Shown: positions 39,427-48,629 of the stretch, in pieces | Layout: each line of letters begins with the position of its first letter | How positions within the stretch are numbered: the stretch's first letter is position 1 | Assembly: GCA_035559995.1 (NCBI GenBank) | Contig: DATMAM010000038.1 | Coordinates: forward strand, 246,311-310,310 | Direction: 5' to 3' | Source: DATMAM01 sp035559995 | GTDB lineage: Bacteria > Desulfobacterota > Binatia > UBA9968 | DNA: 64,000 nt | The notes under the pieces: model-generated | Databases searched by the model: none | Told to the model about the DNA's origin: nothing | Seen by the model: the letters and a program-made list of their open reading frames with translations, nothing else | Made by a program: the position numbers and the translations under genes

Positions 39427-39637
39427 CCGGCCCGTCGGACTCGCGCCTCGGCGCCGAACCATGAACGGGCCTCCGCAATGCGACGGCCGGACCCTTGTCG
39501 CCCGCTTGCCACAAGGCGGCGAGAAAGCGATCGAAGAACTTGAGGTGGCCGCGCGCTTTTGCGGCGCGCACGTCCGCTGAGTGCGTTCTGCGATGCGATA
39601 GCGGGCGTCTATTGCAGGGACGAGAAAAGAGGTAAGC

Positions 39638-40075
39638 CTAGAGCCCGGAGCGCCGGTGTTGGCTCGACGGCTCGACGCCTCTGCGGCCGAGCGCGGCGAG
39701 CGTTTCCTTGAGGATCGCTTCCATCGAGTCGAGTTCCTTCTCGGCGAGTTTGATGTGCGCCCGGTAGGCATCCAGGTGGCCGCGCCCAAGGTTGGTATTC
39801 GCGGCGAGATAGTAGACGTAGTAGATGTCGTAGTGATCTTTGAGAGCCTGCGCTTCCCTTTCGCCAATCCCGCCGGCTCCGTTCAGCAAGACGCTATAAT
39901 ACTTCACCTGTTCCGCTCGCCTTTCGATCCGCAGAAGCGGTCCCAGGTTCGCCGCCAGCTCCTCGCGGGTGATCGGTTGGGGACCGAGCTGCGTACAGCC
40001 GAAAAGCCCCACCAGCCCGCCGTAGAGGGCACCGACTCGCAGCGTCTTTAAAAACCTGTTGATCCAGAGGCCCAC
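39638..40075 (-). CDS. Small lipoprotein, unknown
   Basis: 145 residues. The N-terminus MGLWINRFLKTLRVGALYGG leads into LVGLFGCTQLG, a lipobox with Cys near residue 27. The rest is helical with Tyr repeats (KDHYDIYYVYYLAANTNLGR) and coiled-coil-like (IKLAEKELDSMEAILKETLA). No family recognised. It is followed by no close gene; a small membrane protein lies 15 bp upstream on the same strand. Confidence 0.6.
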   Translation of the reverse strand: MGLWINRFLKTLRVGALYGGLVGLFGCTQLGPQPITREELAANLGPLLRIERRAEQVKYYSVLLNGAGGIGEREAQALKDHYDIYYVYYLAANTNLGRGHLDAYRAHIKLAEKELDSMEAILKETLAALGRRGVEPSSQHRRSGL

Positions 40076-40090
40076 GGGTTCATTTTTCCT

Positions 40091-40234
40091 TTACGAGACC
40101 AGGAAAACCAACAGCACAACGCCGGTGATGCCGAAAACTCCGACGAGGAAGACCCCGCGCCCAATGCGGATGGATGGTCCCGCCATCCGGGGCGGCGGAA
40201 CGTCGGGTTTTAGAATTTTCCTTGCGCGAAGCAT
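40091..40234 (-). CDS. 47-residue membrane protein
   Basis: Basic N-terminus (MLRARKILKPDVPPPRMAGP) and one C-terminal transmembrane helix (GVFLVGVFGITGVVLLVFLV). An ATG 17 codons upstream is also in frame. It lies 15 bp before the lipoprotein gene, suggesting a two-gene unit. Function unknown. Confidence 0.4.
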   Translation of the reverse strand: MLRARKILKPDVPPPRMAGPSIRIGRGVFLVGVFGITGVVLLVFLVS

Positions 40235-40482
40235 GCATCGAGGGCGTAACGCACGAACTATGCCAGGAACCGGCGTGCCGTGCATGCGTTTGTTTTTCCG
40301 CGACTTTGCTTATCTTGGCCCGCGCTATCCTAGGGAACGGCCTGATTCACTGAATCCAAAAGGTGTCAGTCCGACAACGAAAGTGACACATCTTGGCCGG
40401 GGTCGGCTTCCCGCGCTCGAAGACGCAGCCGGCGAATATCCCGCCGCTGGCAAGACGAAACCGATGTCGGCGTGGAGCCCGG

Positions 40483-41358
40483 TTACCGAGGGATGAAACG
40501 GAGCAGGTTTAGCTCTCCCAGGGTTCCGTTGAGGCGCATATCCTTGATCGTGATGCTTCCGGAAGAATCGAAAAGCCCCGGAAAGTAGGACCGGATCTTT
40601 GGCACCGCGCGTTTGAGCTTGGCCGTATCCAGGGCCTCGATCGTCAGCCGGGCATCGAGCGGCGCGTCGGCGAGCGCCATCGCGTCACCCGTCGCTCGCA
40701 CGCGCGCCCGCAGCTTGAGATTGGGCTTGGCGGAAAAAAAGGCGGCGGAAAACTCGACGATGAGATGCTCGCCGGACTCTTCAACCGCGAGGGCGATCTT
40801 CTCCAAGGGTAAGTCGATCCGCTCTTTTTTGTCCGTGAAGCGCAGGCTCCCGCCTGTGATTTGCAGTCGAGGAACTGGGCCGAGCACGGAAGTCGGGCTC
40901 TCTGAAGCTCTCGCGCTGGCTCCCGCGAGCCTTGGCGCTCTCGCCTGTCCGTTCTTTTGACCGATCGTGGAAAAGTTGAACACTCCTTGAGCGTTGCGAT
41001 GAAGCCTTATTTGGGGATTCCTTAGCGTCAAGCGCTCGATTTCGGCCTTGCGCCGGAGAAGCGGCAGGAGCCTGAGCTCGATCAGAAACTCGTCGGCCCG
41101 GATAAACTCGTCCGGGGAGAAGGCCGGATCGTCCGCCATGACGAGATCCGCAAGCCGGAGCTTTATGCCGCCGCCGATACGAAGACCGACGGCGCCCGCG
41201 GAAAGGTGGCGGTGCAGTCGTTCGCTGGCGCGCGCAAGAACGTAGTCGCGGTTATGCGCGATCATGCGGTCGAGAGCCCACAAGAGGAGCGCGGCGGCAA
41301 GAAGGAGAAGGGCGAGGGCCGCAAGCAGCGATCTTTTGGCGGCGCCGGGTCGGTCCAT
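40483..41358 (-). CDS. AsmA-like protein
   Basis: 291 residues. One N-terminal membrane anchor (LLAALALLLLAAALLLWALD), then beta-rich AsmA/DUF748-type sequence: LADLVMADDPAFSPDEFIRA, RLTLRNPQIRLHRNAQGVFN, RLQITGGSLRFTDKK. Such proteins span the periplasm and bridge lipids between membranes. At 291 residues it is a short member. A C-terminal SGSITIKDMRLNGTLGELNL resembles the repeat unit. It is not clearly linked to neighbours. Confidence 0.7.
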   Translation of the reverse strand: MDRPGAAKRSLLAALALLLLAAALLLWALDRMIAHNRDYVLARASERLHRHLSAGAVGLRIGGGIKLRLADLVMADDPAFSPDEFIRADEFLIELRLLPLLRRKAEIERLTLRNPQIRLHRNAQGVFNFSTIGQKNGQARAPRLAGASARASESPTSVLGPVPRLQITGGSLRFTDKKERIDLPLEKIALAVEESGEHLIVEFSAAFFSAKPNLKLRARVRATGDAMALADAPLDARLTIEALDTAKLKRAVPKIRSYFPGLFDSSGSITIKDMRLNGTLGELNLLRFIPR

Positions 41359-41410
41359 GGATCAAGTTCCGTCGAACGGCGCGCGTGCGGCCGCGGCGCC
41401 GGGCACCGGC

Positions 41411-42847
41411 TCACTGCAAGGGCTTGATCGTGATTCTGTCCTGCGCGAAGTAGAGAAGGGATCTTTTCCCATTGATGACCGTTTCCAAAACCACTTCTCT
41501 ACCCCACAAATCGTAGAGGTGTTTGAGGGTTTTTTCGGCGTACTCCAGGTGCAGGTCGCGCCCGTCGTGGTAGTGCTTGAGGAAGAGCGTGCGGTTGTGA
41601 TTGTAGTCGGCGTCTTCGACTTTGATGACCGGGATCGTCCCCATGCCGACGTTTCTGATGAGGTTTTCTTTGATGTCTTTCCAGTTTTCCTCGTCGGCGA
41701 CCCGGCTGATGATCTTTTCGTTACCGCGGTTTCGGTACTCGACGAGGTTGAGCTCGCGCACCAGATCTTCGGTCAGGTAGCGGCGCAAAAACGAAGCGTC
41801 GCGTTCGACTTCGCGAACTTCGAAAATCTTCTCTCGCCCTTTTTTTTGCCGCGGCCCGTAATCGCGAATCTCTTCCGGCGTCGGATGGTCCCAGCGCTTT
41901 TCGATGTCTTCCCAAACCTTGTAGCCCAGGTGGTAGGGATTGATGCCGCCGGGGGTCGGGCTCAAGACCTGGTTGTGCCGCACCATGAACTCGAGCTTCA
42001 TGCCCTGGGGAAGATCGAGCGCTTCGACGATTCTCTTGTGCCAGAGGCTCGCCCAGCCCTCGTTCATGATCTTGGTTTCAATCTGCGGAATGAAGTACTG
42101 CGCCGTCTCATGCGCGATCGTCAGCAGATCTTTTTCCCAGTCGCTGAAGTGCGGGTTGTGGTCGCGGATGAACAGCAGCAGGTCCTCGTCGGGATACAGG
42201 GGCACTTTGCGCAGGTCCGGCGCCGTGTACTCCTGCGCGCGATGAATGCGGCGAAACGGATCAGGCGCGGGCCTCGATTCTTCGAGCCGCCGCTCAAGCT
42301 CCTCTTGCGGCGTTTCCTTGCGAATCGCGAGGTTGCGCCGGCACTGAAGCGAGACGGCGTGCGCCGCGTCCAGCACGCGCTCGACCTTTTCCAGACCGAT
42401 GCTCGGGTCTTCGATGTAGTGGCGCACGCGGTCGGCGTGCGCCTTGAAGGTCTCGATCGTGTATTGGGGCCGGGTGGACTTGAAGGTGAAGTTGTTCTTG
42501 AAGAAATCGTTGTGCCCGTAAACGTGGGCCATGGTGAGAATCTGCAGGAGCAGCGTGTTGTCGCGCATGAGATAGGCGACCGCAGGATTGGAATTGATCA
42601 CCATTTCGTACGGGAGGCCGGACACGCCGTAATCGTACAGCGTCTTGAGTCGCTCGTAGCTCTTGCCGTAGGACCAGTGCGGGTAATGCGACGGCATCCC
42701 CGAGTAGGCCATGTAGGCGAGCATCTGCTCGTGGTCGCAGATCTCGAACTCCTGCGGGAACAGATCGAGCCCGAAGCTCTTCGCGACCTCGACAATGCGC
42801 TCGTTCCAGGACGCGAGGTCTTCGATCGTGTACGAGGAGTCCTTCAC
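41411..42847 (-). CDS. spoVR: SpoVR family protein (YcgB-like)
   Basis: 478 residues: DLASWNERIVEVAKSFGLDL, FEICDHEQMLAYMAYSGMPS, YPHWSYGKSYERLKTLYDYG, GLPYEMVINSNPAVAYLMRD, AHVYGHNDFFKNN, NPYHLGYKVWEDIEKRW. The family accompanies PrkA and DUF444 proteins in stress or stationary-phase adaptation; molecular role unsettled. GTG 42847 overlaps the DUF444 stop as GTGA, so it replaces a longer in-frame start at 43126. Third gene of the PrkA operon. Confidence 0.92.
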   Translation of the reverse strand: MKDSSYTIEDLASWNERIVEVAKSFGLDLFPQEFEICDHEQMLAYMAYSGMPSHYPHWSYGKSYERLKTLYDYGVSGLPYEMVINSNPAVAYLMRDNTLLLQILTMAHVYGHNDFFKNNFTFKSTRPQYTIETFKAHADRVRHYIEDPSIGLEKVERVLDAAHAVSLQCRRNLAIRKETPQEELERRLEESRPAPDPFRRIHRAQEYTAPDLRKVPLYPDEDLLLFIRDHNPHFSDWEKDLLTIAHETAQYFIPQIETKIMNEGWASLWHKRIVEALDLPQGMKLEFMVRHNQVLSPTPGGINPYHLGYKVWEDIEKRWDHPTPEEIRDYGPRQKKGREKIFEVREVERDASFLRRYLTEDLVRELNLVEYRNRGNEKIISRVADEENWKDIKENLIRNVGMGTIPVIKVEDADYNHNRTLFLKHYHDGRDLHLEYAEKTLKHLYDLWGREVVLETVINGKRSLLYFAQDRITIKPLQ

Positions 42848-44022
42848 GCGTTTTCCTCGCGCGCGCGATCCTTGCTCAGAAAAGCCTTCAAAGAGGGCCA
42901 GACGTCCTCTTTGCGCTGGATCTGCACGGTTTGGAAGTTGTCGGCCGCAAGCTGCGCGAAAAACTGGATCATGCTGCTGCCGTAGTAGCCGGCTCCGAGC
43001 GGCTTGATCTCGCCGTAGCCGAAGAGGTTGGTGACCGCGCACAGTTCCTTGGCGGCGCGCAGGGTGGCGGGATTGTCGGATTCGAAATTGTCGCCGTCGG
43101 AGCAATGAAAGACGTAGATGTTCCACAACGACGGGTGGTAGCGCTCCTGAATGATCTCCAGGGCCTTGTTGTAACCCGACGAGATAAAGGTGCCGCCGGA
43201 CTCGCCCTTGTGAAAAAATTCCTCTTCGGTGACCTCATGGGCCTCGGTATGATGCGCGATAAAGACGATCTCCACGTTATGATAGCGCGTGCAGATAAAC
43301 TGGTAGAGGAGGAAGAAAAAGCTGCGCGCCAGATATTTTTTCATGCTGTCCATGGAGCCGGAGGTGTCCATGATGCAAAGCACGACGGCGTTCGACTCCC
43401 GGCGCACCTCGGAGACCGTGTGGTGGTACGTGAGATCGTCGTTGTGGAAAGGAAACCGGCCCGTCTCCGGCCGTTCTTCCTGGTCGCGCTGCGTGGCGAG
43501 CTTGCGCTTGACGCGGGCGATCGCGGTGCGCCGCTTGTTGAGCCGGACGCGAATGCCCTTGCGCCGGTATCCCTTGCGGCGCAGCTGATCCTCGACTTCG
43601 AGCTCGCGCAGGTGCTTGCGCTCCAGATCGGGGAGCTCCAAATCCTCGAACATGATGTCGATCAGCTCTTCCAGGGTGACGTCGGTCTCATAGTAGTCGA
43701 CCCCGGGCTGATCGCCCGCCTGCTGCGATCCCGGTTGGCCCTGGCCGCGGCCGACGACCTGGCCCGGCTGCGCGCCCTCGCCTCCCTGCCCGACCGTCGG
43801 CACGTTTTCGCCGTAAACGAAGCGATATTCGCGGATGCCGCGAATCGGCACCTTGATGATGCGGTCGCGGTCCTTACCGATGATCGGCTCCTCGGCAATG
43901 ATGTCCGCGATGTTTTGCCGGATCGCTTCGCGCACTTTCTGGCGATGGCGCAAGCGGTCGCCGGCGGTGCGGTCGCTGCGCTCGCCGGTGGAGGGATGGT
44001 AGGGACGAAAGATCGTCTCCAT
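42844..44022 (-). CDS. yeaH: DUF444 family protein (YeaH/YhbH)
   Basis: 392 residues with a von Willebrand A-like part: NAVVLCIMDTSGSMDSMKKY is a MIDAS-type DxSxS. Other signatures are IKVPIRGIREYRFVYGENVP, VEIVFIAHHTEAHEVTEEEF, and GGTFISSGYNKALEII. In E. coli the homologue YeaH is co-transcribed with the YeaG kinase. A Gly/Gln-rich linker lies at about residues 80-105. It sits 37 bp after the prkA gene and overlaps SpoVR. Confidence 0.93.
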   Translation of the reverse strand: METIFRPYHPSTGERSDRTAGDRLRHRQKVREAIRQNIADIIAEEPIIGKDRDRIIKVPIRGIREYRFVYGENVPTVGQGGEGAQPGQVVGRGQGQPGSQQAGDQPGVDYYETDVTLEELIDIMFEDLELPDLERKHLRELEVEDQLRRKGYRRKGIRVRLNKRRTAIARVKRKLATQRDQEERPETGRFPFHNDDLTYHHTVSEVRRESNAVVLCIMDTSGSMDSMKKYLARSFFFLLYQFICTRYHNVEIVFIAHHTEAHEVTEEEFFHKGESGGTFISSGYNKALEIIQERYHPSLWNIYVFHCSDGDNFESDNPATLRAAKELCAVTNLFGYGEIKPLGAGYYGSSMIQFFAQLAADNFQTVQIQRKEDVWPSLKAFLSKDRAREENA

Positions 44023-44059
44023 ACGGTGAGGCGCGGAGCTTTGCGCGGCCCCGCGGCGG

Positions 44060-45994
44060 CTAGTCTTTCCAGAGATTGTTGGCGGCGTACTTCAGGACCA
44101 CGTCGACGCAGTTCGGGCAGTAGCCATTGGCGAGCAGATTCTTCGTCATCGCGTTGTATTTCTCGCTCTGTTCCTCGTCGCGCGTGCGCGACTTCGTGAT
44201 GATGCGGCTGAGATCCCGCACGGAAGTCATCAGCTTCTTTTCGATCGCCTCCTTCAGGGGCTCGTAGCTGCGGTAGTCGATCTTCTCGCCGCGCCGGTTG
44301 GCGGCCCACAGGTAGGCGATTACCTCCTGGCGGAACCCTTCCGCCGCGGGGCCGATGATCGCGATTTGCTCCTCGATGGACTTCATGAAGCTCTCGTCCG
44401 GCGAGAGCTCTTCCTTGGTATTGCGGTCTTTGACTTTGGTCTTGTTCACGTAGGCCTCGGCGTGATCCAAATAGTTTTGGAACAAAGCTTCGGCCTGCTC
44501 CTGGTACGAGTAAACGAACGCGCGCGTGATCTCCTTCTCCAGAATCTCGAGATACTCCTTGTGCAGGGTATCCTGGAGGAATTCGAGATACTGCTTGCGC
44601 GTGTCTTCCGGGACGTCGGCCTCTTTCACCATGTTGATCAGCGCCTCGCGCACGTTGATCGGGTTGATGCAGTTTCCCGCCACGTTGTCCGACAGCGCGT
44701 TGTCCAGCGCCTTCATGATGAAGCGCGTCGAAATGCCCGACGTGCCTTCCCTCTTCGCCGCGTCGCGCAGCTCCTGGACCTCGATTTTCTTGGTGCGGCC
44801 TTTCTCGACGACTTCCTCGCCGTTGTAGAGCTTGAGCTTGGTCATGAGATCGCATTTGTTCGTCGGCTCGAGCCGGGACAGGATCGCGAACATCGAGGCG
44901 ATCTCCAGCGTGTGCGGCGCCACGTGCGCCTTGAAATCGGAATTGCGAATGATCTTCTGGTAAATCTTCACCTCTTCGGAGAGCCTGAGGTTGTAGGGCA
45001 CCTTGATGACCACAATTCGGTCGAGGATCGCCTCGTTCGTGTGGTCGGCTTTGAACTTCTGCCATTCGGCCTCGTTGGAATGCGCGACGATGCAGGTGTC
45101 CACGTAGACGAGGCCGTGCCGTCCCGGCGCGGGAATCACTTTTTCCTGCGTGGCGGTGATCATGCAGTGGAGGTACTCGACCTCGTTCTTAAACACCTCG
45201 ATGAATTCGACCATGCCGCGGTTGCCGACGTTGAGCGCGCCGTTGAGCTCCAAAACCCGCGGGTCGCCTTCGGAGTAAAGATCGAGCTTCGAGATGTCCT
45301 CGCTGCCGATCAGCACCGAAGTGTCCTGGTTGTTGGGATCCACCGGCGGCACGACCCCGATACCGACCCGCGCGCGCTTGGAAAACTCCATCGTGCACAC
45401 GGGAAACTCCTCGTAGCGGAGCTTAAACTCTTCCTTGAGCCGGTAGCGGCACACCGGGCAGAGATCGCCCTCGATGTGCACTCCCAGCATCTTCTCGAAC
45501 TCTTTGCGCAGGTGTCGCGGGATGAGGTGCAGCGGCTCCTCGAACATCGGACACCCCTCGATCGCGTAAAACGGATCGCTCGCTTCGAGGCCGCGCTGGA
45601 TTTTTTCCACCAGCGAGCTTTTTCCCGACCCGACGGGGCCCATCAGATAGAGGACCTGACGGCTCTCTTCTCCCTTCAGCGCGGCGGCGTGAAAGTAGCG
45701 CACGATCTGCGCGATGGTTTTTTCAATCCCGAAAAACTCGTCGGCAAAAAAGTTGTAGATTTTGACCGGCTCGTCCTTGAACAGCCGCTTGGTGCGTTGA
45801 TCTTCGGTTGCCTGGATGTCGCGCACGCCGGCCTTCATGATCAGATCGTAAATCCGCGCGTGCGCCAGCTTCGCGATCGAAGGGTCCTCTTTCACTTTCT
45901 CCAAATAGCCGAGAAAGTTTCCGCGCCAGCTTTTGGATTGGCGCTGATCGCGGTCTTTGCGGATCAGATCTTCAAACTCGCCACGATGTTCCAT
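44060..45994 (-). CDS. prkA: PrkA family serine protein kinase
   Basis: 644 residues. AAA-like core with Walker A GPVGSGKSSLVEKI, CPMFEEPLHLIPRH, PVCRYRLKEEF (Cys pair with CPMF region), VDPNNQDTSVLIGSEDISKL, DTCIVAHSNEAEWQKF; then the kinase-like C-terminal domain. PrkA/YeaG proteins phosphorylate host proteins under nutrient or stationary stress and may have AAA protease-like activity. ATG has GGAGGG upstream. First gene of a prkA-DUF444-SpoVR operon, a widely conserved order. Confidence 0.95.
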   Translation of the reverse strand: MEHRGEFEDLIRKDRDQRQSKSWRGNFLGYLEKVKEDPSIAKLAHARIYDLIMKAGVRDIQATEDQRTKRLFKDEPVKIYNFFADEFFGIEKTIAQIVRYFHAAALKGEESRQVLYLMGPVGSGKSSLVEKIQRGLEASDPFYAIEGCPMFEEPLHLIPRHLRKEFEKMLGVHIEGDLCPVCRYRLKEEFKLRYEEFPVCTMEFSKRARVGIGVVPPVDPNNQDTSVLIGSEDISKLDLYSEGDPRVLELNGALNVGNRGMVEFIEVFKNEVEYLHCMITATQEKVIPAPGRHGLVYVDTCIVAHSNEAEWQKFKADHTNEAILDRIVVIKVPYNLRLSEEVKIYQKIIRNSDFKAHVAPHTLEIASMFAILSRLEPTNKCDLMTKLKLYNGEEVVEKGRTKKIEVQELRDAAKREGTSGISTRFIMKALDNALSDNVAGNCINPINVREALINMVKEADVPEDTRKQYLEFLQDTLHKEYLEILEKEITRAFVYSYQEQAEALFQNYLDHAEAYVNKTKVKDRNTKEELSPDESFMKSIEEQIAIIGPAAEGFRQEVIAYLWAANRRGEKIDYRSYEPLKEAIEKKLMTSVRDLSRIITKSRTRDEEQSEKYNAMTKNLLANGYCPNCVDVVLKYAANNLWKD

Positions 45995-46440
45995 TCCAGA
46001 GTTCCCTCCTTCAGGACGACTTCATTGAGGTTAAAATCAAAACTATGATGGTGAGAAAAATGCGGCTGGCCGCGGCGTATCGTCGGCGCTTTAATCATGG
46101 AAATGCTTGGGGCCTGCTCGATCCTGCTTTTCGTCGAGCGGGAAGATGAGGGCGACAGGAGGAACCGGTTCAGGACCGAACGGAGAGACGCTCTTTAGGG
46201 TCTGCATGCCTTCTCCTTCCCTAAGAGTTTCGCTGGGTTGGCAACGCGCCACCCACGTCCCCAACACATGGCCCCTGGTGAGACTAAAACAACATCTATT
46301 GAACCGTTAATTGGGCGCAAAGTCAAGAAGAAGTCGGCCGGGGCGATGCCGGTTGCTCTCGACGGCGCTGGGGTTTGCATCGCGGTGATGAGTTGACTAC
46401 GATAAACGGCTGCTTAGATTAGCCAGTCGTACAATCGTCT
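45995..46440. other. 446-bp intergenic region
   Basis: Divergent space between prkA and the DUF1178 gene. It includes the ribosome site for prkA. Several GC-rich inverted segments occur around 46140-46300, but none matches a known RNA family that I could recognise and no frame is convincing. A stress-regulated promoter is likely but not identifiable by eye. Confidence 0.4.
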
Positions 46441-46878
46441 ATGGTTGTCTACGATCTCCTGTGCAGCAATGACCACCGCTTCGAAGGCTGGTTCCCGAGC
46501 TTCGACGAGTACCAACGCCAGCTGGCCGAGGAGCGAATCTCCTGTCCAGTCTGCGGCTCGACAAAAGTCGAGAAGCTACCGCACGCGTGCGCCGTCATCA
46601 GCAGCCGGGGCGAGAGGGAGCCGGCGCCGCCGGTCAAACCGCACCGGCGCCCGCTGACGGAAGCCGAGGCGCGCGAGCTGCTCTTTAGGCTTCATCAGCA
46701 CGTGGTCGAGAATTTTGAGGATGTCGGCTCGAGGTTCGCCGAAGAGGCGCGCGCGATTTTCTACGGTCGCGTCGAGCCGAGGCCGATTCACGGGACCGCG
46801 ACGGCCGAGGAGAGGGAAGACCTCGACGAAGAGGGGATTCCGTACCTGCTCCTGCCCAAGCCCAAGCTCGACAGCTAG
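46441..46878 (+). CDS. DUF1178 family protein
   Basis: 145 residues: MVVYDLLCSNDHRFEGWFPS, RQLAEERISCPVCGSTKVEK, LLFRLHQHVVENFEDVGSRF, AEEARAIFYGRVEPRPIHGT, GIPYLLLPKPK. An N-terminal Cys set (C8 with C-x2-C) makes a zinc ribbon. The family is conserved in proteobacteria; function unknown. Confidence 0.88.
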   Translation: MVVYDLLCSNDHRFEGWFPSFDEYQRQLAEERISCPVCGSTKVEKLPHACAVISSRGEREPAPPVKPHRRPLTEAEARELLFRLHQHVVENFEDVGSRFAEEARAIFYGRVEPRPIHGTATAEEREDLDEEGIPYLLLPKPKLDS

Positions 46879-47105
46879 CAGCCGGCGGCCGCTTGCGCCA
46901 GCCGGCGCTGTTTCAGTTCCATCCGTGGCGTCAACGCCGGCGAGGCGCGCGCCGCGCCGGGAGAGTGGCCGCGTCAAGGTTGACTTCTCGCCGTGAAAGT
47001 GATTGGTTTCTTATCCGGTTTTCCTGGTTTCCCTCCCGGGGAATGGGCCCTTCGGGCCGCAACAAAACAATCCATCGCGAAGTAGCTGTAAGCGAGGTAT
47101 TCGGC

Positions 47106-48578
47106 ATGGCGAAAATGTTCATTGCGGGAGAGGCGCGCGACTCTGAAAGCGGGCAGGTTGCCGAGATCCGTAATCCGGCGACCGGAGAAGTCGTCGACAC
47201 GGTTCCGAAAGGGACGGCAGGCGACGTGCGCCGCGCGGTTGACGCCGCCGCGGAGGCGCTCAAGAAGTGGGCGCAGATGGCGCCGTCAAAACGCGGCGCG
47301 ATCCTTCTCGAGGCCGCGCGTCTTGTGCGCGCTGAGGAAAAGGATATGGCGATGCTGCTCACGCGCGAGCAGGGCAAGCCGATCCGGGAATCGATCCTGG
47401 AGATCCGGCGCTTCGTTCATACCCTCGAGCACTACGGCGGCATGGCCAAGAGCTTACGGACGGCCGCGGTTGTGCTCGATAACGGCCGCCACGGCCTCGT
47501 GCTGAGAAAGCCGATCGGCGTGTGCGGCGCCATCGTGCCGTGGAACTTTCCGGTTTCGCTCATGGGAAACAAGCTCGGTCCGGCGCTCTTGGTCGGCAAT
47601 ACCGTCGTCGTAAAGCCCGCGGGCACAACCCCGCTCACCGACATCCGCTGCTGCATGTTGATCGATAAGGCGATTCAGGAAGGCGGCGGCCCCAAAGGGG
47701 TCATCAACGTGGTGACCGGTTCGGGGGGAGTGGTCGGCGAAGAGCTGCTCGTCAATCCGACGGTGCGAAAGATCGGCTTTACCGGCGCCACCGATACCGG
47801 CCGGCACGTGATGCAGGCGGCGTCGAAGGATTTCAAGCATGTCACGCTGGAACTGGGCGGGAGCGATCCCATGATCGTCTGCGAGGACGCCGATCTGGAT
47901 CGAGCCGTGAGCGCGGCCTCGGTCGGCCGGTTCTTCAACTGCGGCCAGGCTTGTCTGGCGGTCAAGAGGCTTTATCTCGTCGACAAGATCGCCGATGTTT
48001 TTATCGCGCGGCTCGTCGAGAAGGTCAAAAAGCTACGCATCGGAAACGGCGCCAGGCCGGATGTCCTGATGGGGCCGCTGCATACGGCGGACCAGCGGCG
48101 GGAAGTCGAAGAGCAAGTTGAAGACGCGGTCAAGCGCGGCGCCAAAGTGCTCTATGGGGCCGAGCGTCCCAAAGGCGGCGAGTACGACAGCGGCTTTTAT
48201 CTGCTGCCGACCCTGGTCACGGATGTCGATCCCGAATCGCGCATGCTCAAAGAGGAGGTTTTCGGACCCGCGCTTCCGATCGTGAGGGTGAAGGATCTCG
48301 AAGAGGGCATTGAGCAGGCCAACAACTCCATCTTCGGCCTAGGCTCCTCCGTTTGGACGCGCGACATCAACAAGGCGATGCTGGCCGCGGAGCGGATCGA
48401 ATCGGGCTACACGTGGATCAACTCGGCGCAGATCATCTACGATGAGCTGCCGTTCGGCGGCGTCAAGCAGAGTGGCATCGGCAAGGAGCACGGCGAGGAG
48501 GCGATCGACCATTATACCGAAAGCAAGTCCGTCGTGATCGCGACCGAGACGCGCTCGGAGGCGGTGGGAGGCGAGTGA
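47106..48578 (+). CDS. NAD(P)-dependent aldehyde dehydrogenase
   Basis: 490 residues. ALDH motifs: VPWNFPVSLMGNKLGPALLV (Rossmann entry), KIGFTGATDTGRHVM, VTLELGGSDPMIV (catalytic Glu), FFNCGQACLAVKRLYL (catalytic Cys), LKEEVFGPALPIVRV. It oxidises an aldehyde to an acid; semialdehyde-type substrates are common in this subgroup. ATG 47106 gives the normal N-terminus (KMFIAGEARDSESGQVAEIR); a longer frame upstream has no support. It precedes a benzoate-CoA-ligase-like gene by 51 bp, so it may supply the acid that the ligase activates. Confidence 0.92.
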   Translation: MAKMFIAGEARDSESGQVAEIRNPATGEVVDTVPKGTAGDVRRAVDAAAEALKKWAQMAPSKRGAILLEAARLVRAEEKDMAMLLTREQGKPIRESILEIRRFVHTLEHYGGMAKSLRTAAVVLDNGRHGLVLRKPIGVCGAIVPWNFPVSLMGNKLGPALLVGNTVVVKPAGTTPLTDIRCCMLIDKAIQEGGGPKGVINVVTGSGGVVGEELLVNPTVRKIGFTGATDTGRHVMQAASKDFKHVTLELGGSDPMIVCEDADLDRAVSAASVGRFFNCGQACLAVKRLYLVDKIADVFIARLVEKVKKLRIGNGARPDVLMGPLHTADQRREVEEQVEDAVKRGAKVLYGAERPKGGEYDSGFYLLPTLVTDVDPESRMLKEEVFGPALPIVRVKDLEEGIEQANNSIFGLGSSVWTRDINKAMLAAERIESGYTWINSAQIIYDELPFGGVKQSGIGKEHGEEAIDHYTESKSVVIATETRSEAVGGE

Positions 48579-48629
48579 AGAGAAGAGCCGATCGAGGATC
48601 GAGAGTCGAACCTTATCCCCCAATTCGCG

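Noticed and set aside
41264..46048. Long plus-strand frames opposite SpoVR, DUF444 and PrkA
   Set aside because: Antisense shadows caused by high third-position GC; the minus-strand genes are clear families.
46045..46440. Possible small RNA (SRP, 6S or glycine riboswitch-like words)
   Set aside because: Short similar words occur but the conserved cores do not; no consistent fold.
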